Positions 1 to 10,130 of a stretch of DNA of 64,000 nt are shown here, one piece after another. The notes below the pieces were generated by a model that saw only the letters and a list, made by a program, of their open reading frames with translations, had not been told where the DNA came from and ran no database searches. Source of the stretch: Pythium myriotylum (lineage: Eukaryota; Oomycota; Peronosporomycetes; Pythiales; Pythiaceae); the NCBI GenBank assembly GCA_023091665.1, contig JALJCQ010000006.1, forward strand, positions 1,178,001 to 1,242,000, read 5' to 3'. How positions within the stretch are numbered: position 1 is the stretch's first letter; every line of letters starts with the position of its first letter. The translations under genes were made by a program, and so were the position numbers.

Positions 1-632
1 TAAGCACGGCATAGCTGAAGGTGGCCCCGATGTTGATGGCCCAGTAGAACCAATTAAAGAACGAGTCCTTCTCTGCGCGTTGTGCGGGCACGTCCATATC
101 AAACTGATCGGCACCTAGGACGACGACGTTGGGCTTGATGCCGCCGGCTCCAAAGGCGACGCCGCCGAAGAGCCCGGCCATGAAGATCGGCAGCGACGCG
201 ATCGACGGCAGAGACGCGACGACGCAGAGCGCGAGCCCCGCGAGGTAGAGCAGACAGAAGCAAACGATGGTCGCGAAGCGGCCGAGATGCCTGTCCGCGA
301 CATAGGCGCCGAGCAGCGGTGTGAGGTACGAGAGCGACGTGAAGGCGCTGTTGAGCTCGGTCGCGAGCACGCTGTTGATGCCGAGGTTCTTGCGGAAGAA
401 GATGGGGAGCGAGCCCGTGAGCCCGTAGTAGGCGAGGCGCTCGCAGAACTGGAGCGAGTGCACGGTGAGCGTCGCGGCGAGCGCGCGCGAGAGGGCGGGA
501 GACGGCGCTTACCTCAGTCACGAGGATGAAGGAGCAGACGCTGACGATGATGGACTTTCTCGGCGGCGGCGGCGCGGTCTCGACGGGCAGCAGCGCGCGC
601 GCCTCGTCATTGCGTCGCGGCGGTGGTGCCAT
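1..632 (-). CDS. POT/PTR-family proton-coupled oligopeptide transporter, 5' part (runs off the left edge)
   Basis: Proton-driven di/tripeptide (or nitrate) uptake carrier of the plasma membrane, major facilitator superfamily. Exons are 513..632 and <1..448; the intron 449..512 starts GTAAGC and ends CTCCAG. The ATG at 632 opens a Pro/Arg-rich cytosolic tail ending in the first hydrophobic segment. Exon 2 carries the family hallmarks GGIKPNVVVLGADQFD and FFNWFYWAINIG (PTR2 signature). The frame is open to base 1, so the C-terminal half is outside the window. It is paralogous to the three POT copies at 21480-27991, with the same phase-0 first intron placed just before the conserved FCERL/FCVCL segment. 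Family assignment is firm; substrate is not. Confidence 0.92.
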
Positions 633-791
633 GGCAGACGCGGCGGTGCACAGACAGGGCGCGAGCGAGCGAGCGTGACGCAGGGACGAGGGATGGAGGG
701 AGGCCTCGCGTTCCGCCGCCACGCACGATGGCTCAGAATGGAACGCTGAAGAGAGGAAGATTGGACGTGTGGCACACACAAAATAGTCAAT

Positions 792-821
792 GTATACCCA
801 ATGTATACCACCGAGTATACC
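792..821. repeat. Three GTATACC heptamers
   Basis: GTATACC occurs at 792-798, 803-809 and 815-821, spaced 11 and 12 nt. It lies in the 296-bp gap between the POT start (632) and the ankyrin gene stop (929), so it is in the promoter of the transporter or the 3' UTR of the ankyrin gene. The gap holds no gene. Confidence 0.5.
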
Positions 822-928
822 ACGACTCACCCCCCAAAGTATCAAATTTAGAAGACTGTTCTTTTTCGAATGTTGAAGGATCACTAACTCAGTACGTTTC
901 TTCGAATGCAGCAACAGAGACTCAGTAC

Positions 929-1732
929 TTAAACGCCGCCCACGGCGACGGGGGGCAGCGTCGCCGAGATGCGCGTACGCGACGCGTACTTCTCGTGCCA
1001 CGCCATGAGAGGCCTGTCTCTGTCCGCATGCATCTTGTCGAGCCACGCGAGTACGTGTGCATGACCGTGGCGCTTCGCCGCGGCGGCCGCCAGCGACGAG
1101 CAGCCCTCACGGCGGTGCTCATGGAGCCACGCGAGCATCGCTAGGTGGCCGTTGGCGGCCGCGCCGTCCATCGCCTGCGTCGTGCAGCCTTCTCGGCGGT
1201 TGGCGTGCAAGAACTGGACGACCTCCAGCCTTCCGGCACGAGCCGCGCCGTCCATGGCGCGCGTCGTGCAGCCTTCGGATCGGTTGACGTGAAGCCACTT
1301 GAGAACGTCGAGGTGGCCATTCACGGCCGCGCTATCCATAGCGTCGAGCGTCATGCGCTGCGAGCCCGTTGCAGCGTTCTCATGGAGCCATGAGAGGACG
1401 CTCAGGTGTCCGTTCGCGGCTGCGTCTTCCATGGCCGAGATCACCTTACAGTCGGGATGCCACGCGAGCAGAGTCTTGACGACGTCGAGGTGGCCGTTGG
1501 CCGCGGCCTTTTCCAGCGCCCGTTGGACGTCGCCGGAGTCGCCGTGTGGAGTGTACGACGCTGTGAGAATGCGGGAGACGAGCTGCTTGTGGCCGCGCGC
1601 GGCGGCGTCCTGGAGCGTCCAGACGCGCGTGGTGTCGAGCATGGCGCTGACCGTAGCGACGACGTGGCCGAGCGCGTCGACTCCGCTCGCGCGACACACG
1701 ACGCGCGCCGCTGCCAACTCAAAGCTCTGCAT
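929..1732 (-). CDS. Ankyrin-repeat protein, 267 aa
   Basis: Single-exon protein built of repeats of the oomycete ankyrin type: units reading roughly AMDxAAxNGHLxVLxWLHxNRxEGCTT recur about every 33 residues from residue 70 to 235. The last unit is followed by a short basic tail ending in VAVGGV. The repeats predict a protein-binding solenoid; no catalytic domain, signal peptide or membrane segment is seen. It is divergently arranged with the F-box-like gene at 2287. Such ankyrin proteins form large families in oomycetes and their partners are mostly unknown. Confidence 0.8.
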   Translation of the reverse strand: MQSFELAAARVVCRASGVDALGHVVATVSAMLDTTRVWTLQDAAARGHKQLVSRILTASYTPHGDSGDVQRALEKAAANGHLDVVKTLLAWHPDCKVISAMEDAAANGHLSVLSWLHENAATGSQRMTLDAMDSAAVNGHLDVLKWLHVNRSEGCTTRAMDGAARAGRLEVVQFLHANRREGCTTQAMDGAAANGHLAMLAWLHEHRREGCSSLAAAAAKRHGHAHVLAWLDKMHADRDRPLMAWHEKYASRTRISATLPPVAVGGV

Positions 1733-2286
1733 GGCGTCGACTGCGGGGCGCGAGGGAAACTGGAGACTGCGCGGCGCCGTCGTCGGCGAGATGTGGCGAA
1801 ACGGCTCGGGGAGCAGCCATCTCCGACGACGCCAACCTCAACATGGCGTCTGATTGGCCCTTGCGGGGATTTTGCGCGAATCCGAACCGAGAGGCTTCCG
1901 ACGGATCAGCTCGAGATGCCACTTCCGCCAAAGCACTGCAACTGCGACGGCTCCGCGAGATGATTTCTCCTGAACCCACGACGAGCCGCGGGATGTGCGG
2001 AGCGAGGCAGCAGAAGCGCCGGCCACGGCCACGGCCGCCGCGCTCCAGCGCGCGAGGGCAGCGATCGACCGCCGGGACGCGGATGCTGGCGCGCCGCGCG
2101 GCGTATTCATCTCGGCTTCAACTTGCGATTACGAGCGAGACGTCTCGCCGAGGCCAACGCGGCGACGTCACTACCACGTCGCAGCGACATGTTCCAGCCC
2201 ATCTTGCCGCTCGGTCACTATCGCGAAGTTCTCGGGTGAGAACGAGAAGAAGAGAGCGCGCGCGTGCCCATCCTCATCACTCACGC

Positions 2287-3393
2287 ATGAGCTCCGCGCT
2301 GGACCCCTCGGCGCTGCCGCCGCTCGCGCGCGCGCTGCTCGTTGAGTTCCTCGCGCTGCGCGACGTCGTGGCGCTGCTCAGCTGCAGCCGCGCGCTGCGC
2401 CTCGACGTCCCCACGGCCCAGCACGCGCTGCGCTTCGACGCCGTCGGGCGCCACTTCGGCCGCGGCTGCACGCTCGACTGGGCCGCGCGCCTGCCCGTGT
2501 ACCTGGCGAACGCCGCCGACGAGCAGGCCTCGTGCGCGCTGCTCCACGAGAACGAGCGCGCAGTGGTCTCGTTGCAAGGGGCCGAGACAGCGTCGCTGCT
2601 GTCGCTGCTCGAGCTCGTGGCCTCGCAGCTCGGGCCGCTGCTGTACAACAGCATCAACGTCGATGGCGTCTTGTACACGCCGCTACCGTTCGTGTGGCCA
2701 CCAAGACGCGTCAACGCGGACACGAGTGTGGAGACTGAGCCCGAAGACGAAAGGTTTGTCGACATGTCTGCTGCCGCGACGCCGCTGGCTCTCCACTTCG
2801 AGAACGTCGAGGTCTCGCCGTTCGCCCCGCACACGGTCGTGTGTGCGTTTTGCGAGATGGTCAGGGTCGAAGTGGAGAAATACACCATCGAGGGATTTGA
2901 GTATCTGTATCATCGCGATGAAGAAGCGAGCGCGGCTGGTGAGCAGCTCCGAGCCCTCGGTTACGACGAGCACAGTGACGAGTGGGCGGCAGTCGTGCAA
3001 CGCTTTAATCAACTGGACGCTCTCTACGACGAAGATGCAGTAGACGATGAGGACGGACCCGAGATCTTCCGCCGTCTGATGGCCTACGGTGAGGTCCCAG
3101 TGCTCGCACGCATGGAACACGTCAAAGACACTGACGAGGTCGGACTCGCGACGAGGCGGGCAATCTGCGAGGCTGCACGCGAAGACTTCGCGGAGAGCGT
3201 GTGCCTGCATCTCTGCGAGCGCCTACGGTGGTTCTATGTGAGCAACGGCTTTGACGATATTCGTCACGAGGCCGGTCGCCTGGCGCATTTTCCCGACATC
3301 CTTGTGGAGAGAATCTCCGCCGTCGCTCCAAGCGGGTTCACTGTTGGTGTATATATCGTGTCGGGAGAAAACGTTGGCATCGCACCATCCTAG
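2287..3393 (+). CDS. F-box-like domain protein, 368 aa
   Basis: The frame is open upstream, but the ATG at 2287 fits best because the preceding residues are Arg-rich, non-conserved and start inside the divergent intergenic region. Residues 8-45 (LPPLARALLVEFLALRDVVA and following) look like an F-box: a Leu-Pro start, an aliphatic 'L..L.DV..L..CS' core and hydrophobic spacing. The remainder (about residues 130-368) has acidic linkers and two Cys-containing stretches, and I recognise no domain in it. If the F-box is real, the protein would recruit substrates to an SCF ubiquitin ligase. Function otherwise unknown. Confidence 0.65.
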   Translation: MSSALDPSALPPLARALLVEFLALRDVVALLSCSRALRLDVPTAQHALRFDAVGRHFGRGCTLDWAARLPVYLANAADEQASCALLHENERAVVSLQGAETASLLSLLELVASQLGPLLYNSINVDGVLYTPLPFVWPPRRVNADTSVETEPEDERFVDMSAAATPLALHFENVEVSPFAPHTVVCAFCEMVRVEVEKYTIEGFEYLYHRDEEASAAGEQLRALGYDEHSDEWAAVVQRFNQLDALYDEDAVDDEDGPEIFRRLMAYGEVPVLARMEHVKDTDEVGLATRRAICEAAREDFAESVCLHLCERLRWFYVSNGFDDIRHEAGRLAHFPDILVERISAVAPSGFTVGVYIVSGENVGIAPS

Positions 3394-3486
3394 TTCCCGA
3401 GGAAATGTGTACTAGTGTTAGTTAGAGAATGAAAGAGATGCAAGAACGCCTTTTGGACGTGGCCCGCTCCGAGTCTACCAGGGCAT

Positions 3487-4164
3487 TCAGAACGCGAAGC
3501 GATCGAAGAGCTGGATGTCGCCTTTCTGTGCATAGTGGTCGACATACGCGCGCACTTTGGGCGGCCACACGAGGCCTTTGACGATCGTGATGCCGCGCAA
3601 GCGTGTGACAATGTCCAAGTCGTCGTAGCTGAGCGACTCGTTCACGGTCTCAGACGAGTGGAGCAAGCCAGCGAGCTGCTCCAAAAGGTCGTTCGCCTGC
3701 TCGATCAGCGCGGGGGTCTGGGCTAGCAGCTCGTCGAACGTGGCACCAAGGTGATGCTCCTTCTTGACGCGGTAGTACTCGCGCGAGGCGTGGCGTGCGA
3801 ACTCGGCGAATGGCGTCTGGTGGAAACGAGGATGCGTGAGGCGCAGAAACGGCTGCGAGGTCGCGGCGATCCAGGCCTTGATATCGTCTCGATCGGCCGA
3901 CGGGGCGAGCAAGACGTCCCCTTCGTAGTTCTCGTCGAGATACTTGACGATGTCCATGCTCTCGCCCATCGCTCTGCCTGAGGGCAGCTGGAGAATCGGC
4001 GCTTGCTTGGATCCGATGAGACCGATCGGCGTGGCCTCGTCGTCATTAGCGAGGAATACGAGCTCGTGGTCAATCTGCTTGAGCCCAAGCAGCACACGCA
4101 CGCGCGCGCAGAACGGACAGTGGTCGTACACTTAGAGCTTGAGCTTCTGCGTCGCGTCGGCCAT
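3487..4164 (-). pseudogene. GrxB-type glutaredoxin copy 1, interrupted by a stop at codon 11
   Basis: From the ATG at 4164 the frame reads M-A-D-A-T-Q-K-L-K-L and then TAA (4132-4134), directly followed in the same frame by V-Y-D-H-C-P-F-C and a full 214-residue GrxB-like body ending at 3487. The neighbouring paralog (4476-5150) has TAC (Tyr) where this copy has TAA, so one C-to-A change explains the break. The next in-frame ATGs lie after the CPFC active site, so restart would give an inactive protein; opening the frame at GTG 4131 would need a non-standard start. The rest of the frame is intact, which suggests a recent null, a polymorphism or an assembly error. A good core promoter is retained upstream. 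Confidence 0.85.
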
Positions 4165-4197
4165 GATTGAAGCGGTGAGTATCTGAAGGGTTGCTGC

Positions 4198-4212
4198 CAA
4201 ATGGAGAATGAG
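4198..4212 (-). promoter_or_regulatory. Oomycete-type Inr/FPR core promoter of GrxB copy 1
   Basis: On the minus strand the site reads CTCATTCTCCATTTG, a close match to the oomycete core consensus GCTCATTYYNCAWTTT, about 35 nt upstream of the ATG at 4164. The expected transcription start is within or just after the TCATT. Confidence 0.65.
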
Positions 4213-4475
4213 ACACGACACGCTCAAATGCGGCGGTTGCACGAGATTCAACAAAGAGTATCGCGTTCCAAAGGAACTGAGATGATGCATACAATAGTGG
4301 ACGACTTCGCATTCATTATTGGGTCTGGCATCGACATGGAACTGGTCAGGCCTGTCTGCGTGCCAGGGCTGTCTGAACTAATAATCGAACCGATGGACGT
4401 GCACACAGCACATCAGCATATAGATGTCCCGTGAATTTGGCTAGAACAACGTCGTGATCGATTGTGACCATCTTC

Positions 4476-5150
4476 CTAGACTGCGAAGCGCTCGAAGAGT
4501 CGGAGGTCGCCCGCCTTCTCGTAGTACTCCAAGTACGCGCGCACCTTAGGTGGCCATTGGATCCCCTTCACGATCGTGATGCCGCGCAGACGCGTGAACA
4601 CATCGATGTCGTCATAGCTCAGAGATCCACTCACAAAGTGTGGGTCTACCAGAAGAGCTTCGAGACGCACGAGAAGCGCATTGGTCTTCTCCACGAGCTC
4701 CGGGGTCTTGACCAAGAGATCAGCGAACGGTCCGGAGGTCTTCTCTTTCTTGGCTCGGTAGTACTCGCGTGAGACGCGGCGCGCGAACTCGGGGAATGGC
4801 GCGTCGCCATTGCGAGGCACAACCAGCGGTGTGAACACCTCACCGGCCTCCTGGACCCACTGCTTGAGATCCTCGCGCCCAGAGGGCTCCTTCAGGATGA
4901 CGTCCCCACCGTAGTTCTCGTCGAGGTATCGCACAACGTCCATGCTCTCCGTGATGGCCTTGCCTGAGGGGAGCTGGAGAATGGGGACTTGCTTCGCGCC
5001 GACAAGTCCGATCGGCGTGGCCTCATCCTCGTGGGCGAGGAATACGAGCTCATGGTCGATCTGCTTGAGTCCGAGTAGCACTCGTGTACGCGCGCAGAAC
5101 GGACAGTGGTCGTACACGTAGAGCTTGAGCTTTTGCGGCGTGTCGGTCAT
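4476..5150 (-). CDS. GrxB-type (Grx2-like) glutaredoxin, 224 aa, copy 2
   Basis: Glutathione-dependent thiol reductase of the GrxB family: an N-terminal thioredoxin-fold half (active site CPFC at residues 16-19; the following ARTRVLLGLKQIDHE and the cis-Pro loop KQVPILQLPSG contact glutathione) and an all-helical GST-like C-terminal half (residues about 85-224). Length equals that of bacterial GrxB (about 215 aa), and the motifs YDHCPFC, VPILQLPSG, ESMD(I/V)V and the C-terminal LRGIT(I/L)VKG follow E. coli GrxB much more closely than dithiol eukaryotic glutaredoxins. Single exon. No targeting peptide is seen, so it is probably cytosolic. Start fixed by the conserved short N-terminus and the core promoter at 5185-5198. 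Confidence 0.92.
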   Translation of the reverse strand: MTDTPQKLKLYVYDHCPFCARTRVLLGLKQIDHELVFLAHEDEATPIGLVGAKQVPILQLPSGKAITESMDVVRYLDENYGGDVILKEPSGREDLKQWVQEAGEVFTPLVVPRNGDAPFPEFARRVSREYYRAKKEKTSGPFADLLVKTPELVEKTNALLVRLEALLVDPHFVSGSLSYDDIDVFTRLRGITIVKGIQWPPKVRAYLEYYEKAGDLRLFERFAV

Positions 5151-5184
5151 GGTGCAGTGGTGAGTGGCTGAGGGGGTCGAGACT

Positions 5185-5198
5185 AAATTGGGAATGAG
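5185..5198 (-). promoter_or_regulatory. Oomycete-type Inr/FPR core promoter of GrxB copy 2
   Basis: Minus strand reads CTCATTCCCAATTT, matching almost every defined position of GCTCATTYYNCAWTTT. It lies about 35-48 nt before the ATG at 5150. Confidence 0.7.
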
Positions 5199-5676
5199 GC
5201 AGACCCCGCATGCTGCGCAGGATCCGCGATTATGGAATCATTCTGAGACAGTGGGAGACTCTCTGTGGTTGTCGATGGGAACGACTGTGGGACAAGAAAA
5301 GAGGCTTACGCTCCACGGAATGGATTCATCTGACTCAAGATTGCGACCAACTCAACTGAACTAGATCAACCCAGTAAACACTGACGGGTCGTCGAATACA
5401 GTGTACGGTACCAGTGATGAGCACCGAGTCAACGCAGTGAATGCGAATCACACATTATTTTCAATACTCGAGATGACTCTTGAGCCGCTCTTGCAGAACA
5501 CACTCCCCGAGTGTTTAGTTCCTGTATCCTCATCAGACACCCCCCTTCAGCTTGCAGGAAACCCACTGGGATGCACGAGCGGTGGCGTTTTGTAGCCGGA
5601 AAATACCTTCAGTTGTGAGCGTAATCGCAAAAGAACCATAGCTATAGAACATTCTTGCACTACTGGATGCTGGAGA
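5199..5676. other. Intergenic, no gene seen
   Basis: Between the GrxB copy 2 promoter and the 3' end of the Ank-GAF-Fic gene. Only short open frames without domain or composition support; it would hold the 3' UTR of the latter. Confidence 0.5.
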
Positions 5677-8600
5677 CTAGAACCACATCGACGAGTTTTC
5701 CTTGCGGGTCGATAGCATCCTTGTCTGGCGATTCTGACGGCGGCTATTGGTGATTATCTCCATCGTCACGATCACTCGTTGTAGGAACTCTGGTACTTGG
5801 ATTGTCTTGTCTGCAGCTCGGAAAATGGCGGGGAAGCCAAGTTTCTTGGCGATGATGTTACCCAGCAGCCGCGCACAGCGTCCATTCCCGTCGTGGAATG
5901 GGTGGATATAGAACACTAGAATGGCGAAAGCGTAATATGCACAGAGAAGCGGGCGCTGAACCCACCTCTCGCGTGTGTTGATGGTCGTCACAAGGTCTCG
6001 CAACGCGTTGAGAATTTCTCCAACAGGCAAGAATACTCGGTAAATGCGAGGCGACGCATACCCAACCGCAGCTGTCGAGCGAATGACTCCTGCTTCACTT
6101 GAGTTCTCGGGAAGTAGGCAAGAATGGAGTTTTAGTAGCTGATCGTACGAAATAAGCTTCGACGAGTCTGCCATAATCGAGTTGATCACTTCAAGCAGTT
6201 GCTTTCGGGGGTCTTTTGCGGATTCAGCAGCCATTCCCACGCTGGGGCGTCGAGTCGGAACGTCGTGGGCAGCACCGATGGCGTCATACAAATCGCTCAC
6301 AGTGAAGGAGCTCGACACAAATCCGTCCATGACGATACTATTCAAGGATGCTTTCCTCTCAAAACTGTCGTACTCAGACTCCATCTTCGCGAGGGCCTAC
6401 TCGTAATTTGGTGAGTTGCTTTACATACAGCCGCAATATGTGAAGTCCTTACTCCGGTAATCTCTCGTAGCACTGGTGAGCGTGGATTTCCAGGTGCCCC
6501 GAAGAAGTTCTCGCCTTAAAAAGATAACAAACGGTGTCGTCAGTTCCAAAAGGTTCTCCGTCTGCAGAAAATTGCTCACCTGGCGAATAAGGTGATGTAG
6601 ATGTGAAAACGGGTTTCTTGGGCTGGGGTGCCTGAGCTGGAATTGATGGTTTTCCTGGGTGGATATGACCTTTATCCGCAGCAACTTTCCGTCATTCAGC
6701 ATGTAATCGGCAAATAGAATTGCATGTCGTACCAGGTACTTTGTACTTGCACAGGACACATTCTTTCTCAGTGTTTGTGTTTGACGCTGGCGTCGGCGTT
6801 GCAATTGACTCGGCCTTCGTATCTTGTTCATTATGGGAGGGGTCTTCCTTGTCGGACGTTACCTTCTCACCAGCGAAATACTTGTTGATCGTGGGGACGA
6901 GCACGTTCACGTCACTGAACACAGTTCCTTCTGTCGGGCTTACAGCATATAGATACATCAGGTAGTATCTGAGGTGTACAAGTAGCTCCCATCTTGTCCG
7001 AATGATGCCCTTGCACTGATGAATGACCGCCTCTTGTGGTGTATCTCGTTGTAGTTGGGTAGTCTCATCGAACACTCCCTCAAATACACCGTTTCTGAGT
7101 AGAGTCACAAGTGAGCGGAGCAAAAACAAGACTGCGGAGTGGTCTTCGCTGCTCATAGAGGTTGCTAGTTTGTCTGCGAGATCGAACAAACCCCACTCCA
7201 GCGCCAAGGGGATTGTGTCAGCCATCCTCACTACAGAAAATTCCACATTAGCTGGATGGAGTAATGATAGCAAGTCCAACGTCACCTGTTACCGTCATGT
7301 TTGGAGGCACTCTGGTCCAGTAAATCCCCATTCGCTGTGATGGCATTGTCGAGAGACTGGCAGTATTGAAACCGAGTGATGTGAAGTAGCGTTGTCGAGG
7401 ATTCCTGCACACTCATGATCTCTTCACGGAGTGTGGCCAAAATAGTGATAGACCGGAGAAGCCGTTGTATTTGTTGAAGTTCCTCAACATCCTCACTGAT
7501 AAGCTCATCAGAGTACCATGACAGGACGGCAATCGTCGACATCTTGTACACCATTGGAACTGAAATGATCGTTTGAATACCCGCACGACGGGCATGAGGG
7601 AGCAAGAACAGATGGCTCTGTTGCACGTTAGCAAGAGCTAGCCACTCAGGATGTTGCCCACTAAATACTCGACCGGTATGACCCTGTCCGGGATCGATCA
7701 TCATCAAGGATCCTGCCTTCCTGAACATTTGGATCGGATCATTCCAAAACGAGGAGGCGGAGGCAGCTGACGCAGCACCGCGCACCAAACTCGATGCAGC
7801 CGTTGGAGAAGACGGTCTCTCTTTGCCAGAATAGATTCGCTGCCGGCGTGAGCCGATCTGCTGATCGTTTCGGTGCCATACGCTGTGCGCAACAAGAACA
7901 CAGGCGCCAGTTTCATCCTTCATTGGGCAGAAAACCTGGCCCATAATCCAGCGATCCTAGCAAGTAACGGGTTAGACTTCAGCGTCAAATCGATCCAGCT
8001 TCTGCAATGCTTACCCTGGTCACAACTCTCAAAGCATACTCAAGCGACGCGTTCAGTGTCGCATTGTCAATGTGGTCGACAGCGATAGCTGCACGGTTCC
8101 CGCTCTCGGTCGCGTGGTTTGCGATCAAAAAGCGGGCAACGTCGTTGTGCGCGAAGTCTACTGCCTCAGAGAGTGGTGACGTACCCCATCGATCGAGCAA
8201 GTTCACATTCGCACCGCATCCGACGAGGTACTTGGCGATCTCCAAGTGGCCCTCGGCACTAGCGATATGAAGGAGCGTGCGGAGGTCATAGTCCTGCGCG
8301 TCGGGGTGGACGATGTCCGGCACGAGGCGCTTGAGGTCATCAAGGATGCCTTTCTTCACGGCCGTGAAGGCATGCGCAACGTAGCGCTGATCGGCTTCCG
8401 AGTTGCCGGTCTGCAGCGACAGTTTGGCCTTCTGATGCGCGCGCAGCATTTCGGCGATCGCAAAGAGGCGCTTGTCTAGCGCGATGCTGATGGGCGAGCG
8501 CCCCGCGTCGTCCAGCACATTGGTCTCCACATCGGCCGAGAGCAACAACTCAATCACGCCTAGTTGGGCGTTCTCGACCGCGACGTGGAGCGACGTGCGT

Positions 8601-9061
8601 CCGTGCTCGTCGACGCTGTTCAGCTGGAGACCGCCGAGCCAGACGCGCTTGACCTTTTCGGTGTCTCCTCGCTGCACGGCCTGGAAGAGCGACTGGATGT
8701 CGCTGCTCGAGCGCACGCGGCGCAGCTGGCGCGCGTCCTGGCCGACCGCCGCGGGCGCCGCGGAGAGCGAGACGCGCTCGAGCATCTGCACGATGCGCGC
8801 GTTGCGCGTCTCGAGCGCGCAGTCCATGGGCGAGCGGCCCCAGCGGTCGACGCCGTCGGCGCGCGCGCCGTGCTGGAGCAGGAACTCGACGGCGCGCTCC
8901 TGGCCGTCGCTCACGGCGATGTGCAGCGGCGTGCGCTTGTCGTAGTCGGCGGCGTTGACGTCGGCGCCGTGGTCCAGCAGGCGCTGCATCATCTCCACGT
9001 CGCTCTCGGCCGCGGCCCAGCACATGGCCGTCGTGTGCGTCAGGCGCCCGAGCGTCGCCAT
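5677..9061 (-). CDS. Ankyrin-GAF-Fic fusion protein, 1039 aa, five exons
   Basis: Predicted exons: 8015..9061, 7293..7956, 6733..7251, 6453..6654, 5677..6364 (introns 58, 41, 78 and 88 nt; total 3120 nt, exactly 1040 codons). Exon 1 encodes ankyrin repeats (residues about 1-340: HGADVNAADYDKRTPLHIA and later similar units). Exon 2 carries a GAF-like domain (GRVFSGQHPEWL, then GIQTIISVPMVY). Exons 3-4 include a helical region and Cys/His-rich stretches. Exon 5 is a Fic domain with the full catalytic motif HPFHDGNGRCAR at about residue 965, expected to transfer AMP or another nucleotide monophosphate from NTP to protein hydroxyls. S-I-V-M-D-G at about residue 820 resembles the (S/T)xxxE(G/N) inhibitory motif. 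The start could also be ATG 9187. The exon 3-4 and 4-5 junctions are the least certain; the alternative is that the 235-aa Fic ORF (ATG 6384) is separate. It shares a 283-bp divergent promoter with the GrxB gene at 9345. Confidence 0.72.
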
Positions 9062-9344
9062 GTTCAACTTCCGATCATGACCCGAACTACGGTGGTCCTG
9101 GTGGGTTTTTACAGTGGAGTCCGTCAAAAGCCCCCAATACGTAATTACCCCTGACATGTCGCGAAGTCCGTTTTTTGTGGCTGCCATTTCCCGATCTTCC
9201 CAACCGATGGCGTTGAAGTGGGTGAGGTGGGCCGAAGGTACGCGAGCCTGCTTGCGTCGACCGTCGCGCAACCTCGTCGGCCTCCTGCCAATCGCACCGC
9301 ACTTCCTCCACACGTCACATCCCAAGAGCTCTCCTCGCGCGCAC

Positions 9345-10130
9345 ATGGGCGATCTCACGAAGCTCGGCGTGGCGCTGACGCTCGGCGGCGCCATCGGCGC
9401 GACCGCCGCGACCGTCGCGCTGGGCCGGAAGCTCTCGCGCGGCGTGGCCACGACCGCCAAGAACGAGCCGCTCAAGCTCTACATCTACGACCACTGCCCG
9501 TTCTGCGTGCGCGCGCGCATGATCTTCGGGCTCAAGAGAGTGGACCACCACCTCGTCTTTCTCGCCAACCACGACGAGGCCACGCCCATCGGACTCGTCG
9601 GCTCCAAGCAGGTGCCCATCCTGCAGCTGCCATCGGGCAAGGCCTTCCCGGAGAGCATGGACATCGTCCGCTATGTGGATGAGAACTACGGCGGCCCCGT
9701 GCTGCTCAAGGAGGCCTCGGGCCGTGAAGACCTCAAGAAGTGGATCAAGGACTCGGCTGACGTGCTCCGCCTCGTGTACCACCCGCGTTTCCACAAGGCT
9801 GTCTTCGCCGAGTTCGCGCAGCTCGAGTCCCGCGAATACTACCGTGTCAAGAAGGAGAAAACCATTGGCCCCTTCGAAGATGCGCTCGCCAAGACGCCAG
9901 AGCTGGTCAAGCAGACGGAGCACTACTTGGAGGAGCTCTCCAAGCTCTTCCACTCGAACCGCTCCGTCAACGCAGGCGGTCTCAGCTACGACGATATTGA
10001 CCTCTTCGGTCGGCTGCGTGGCCTCACGCTTGTCAAGGGACTGAAATGGCCAAGCAAGCTGCGCGAGTACATTGATCACTACTCCCTTGCGGCCGACATC
10101 CCGCTCCTGGACTCGATGGCCCAATACTAA
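9345..10130 (+). CDS. GrxB-type glutaredoxin with hydrophobic N-terminal extension, 261 aa, copy 3
   Basis: Same two-domain GrxB body as its neighbours (CPFC active site at about residues 50-53, KQVPILQLPSG loop, GLSYDDIDLFGRLRGLTLVKG near the C-terminus), but preceded by about 40 residues: a Gly/Ala-rich hydrophobic run (LGVALTLGGAIGATAATVAL) followed by basic residues (GRKLSRG). This could be a membrane anchor or an organelle-targeting segment absent from the other copies. ATG 9345 is chosen because it opens this extension; in-frame upstream sequence is part of the divergent promoter. Single exon, opposite in orientation to the other copies. Confidence 0.9.
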   Translation: MGDLTKLGVALTLGGAIGATAATVALGRKLSRGVATTAKNEPLKLYIYDHCPFCVRARMIFGLKRVDHHLVFLANHDEATPIGLVGSKQVPILQLPSGKAFPESMDIVRYVDENYGGPVLLKEASGREDLKKWIKDSADVLRLVYHPRFHKAVFAEFAQLESREYYRVKKEKTIGPFEDALAKTPELVKQTEHYLEELSKLFHSNRSVNAGGLSYDDIDLFGRLRGLTLVKGLKWPSKLREYIDHYSLAADIPLLDSMAQY

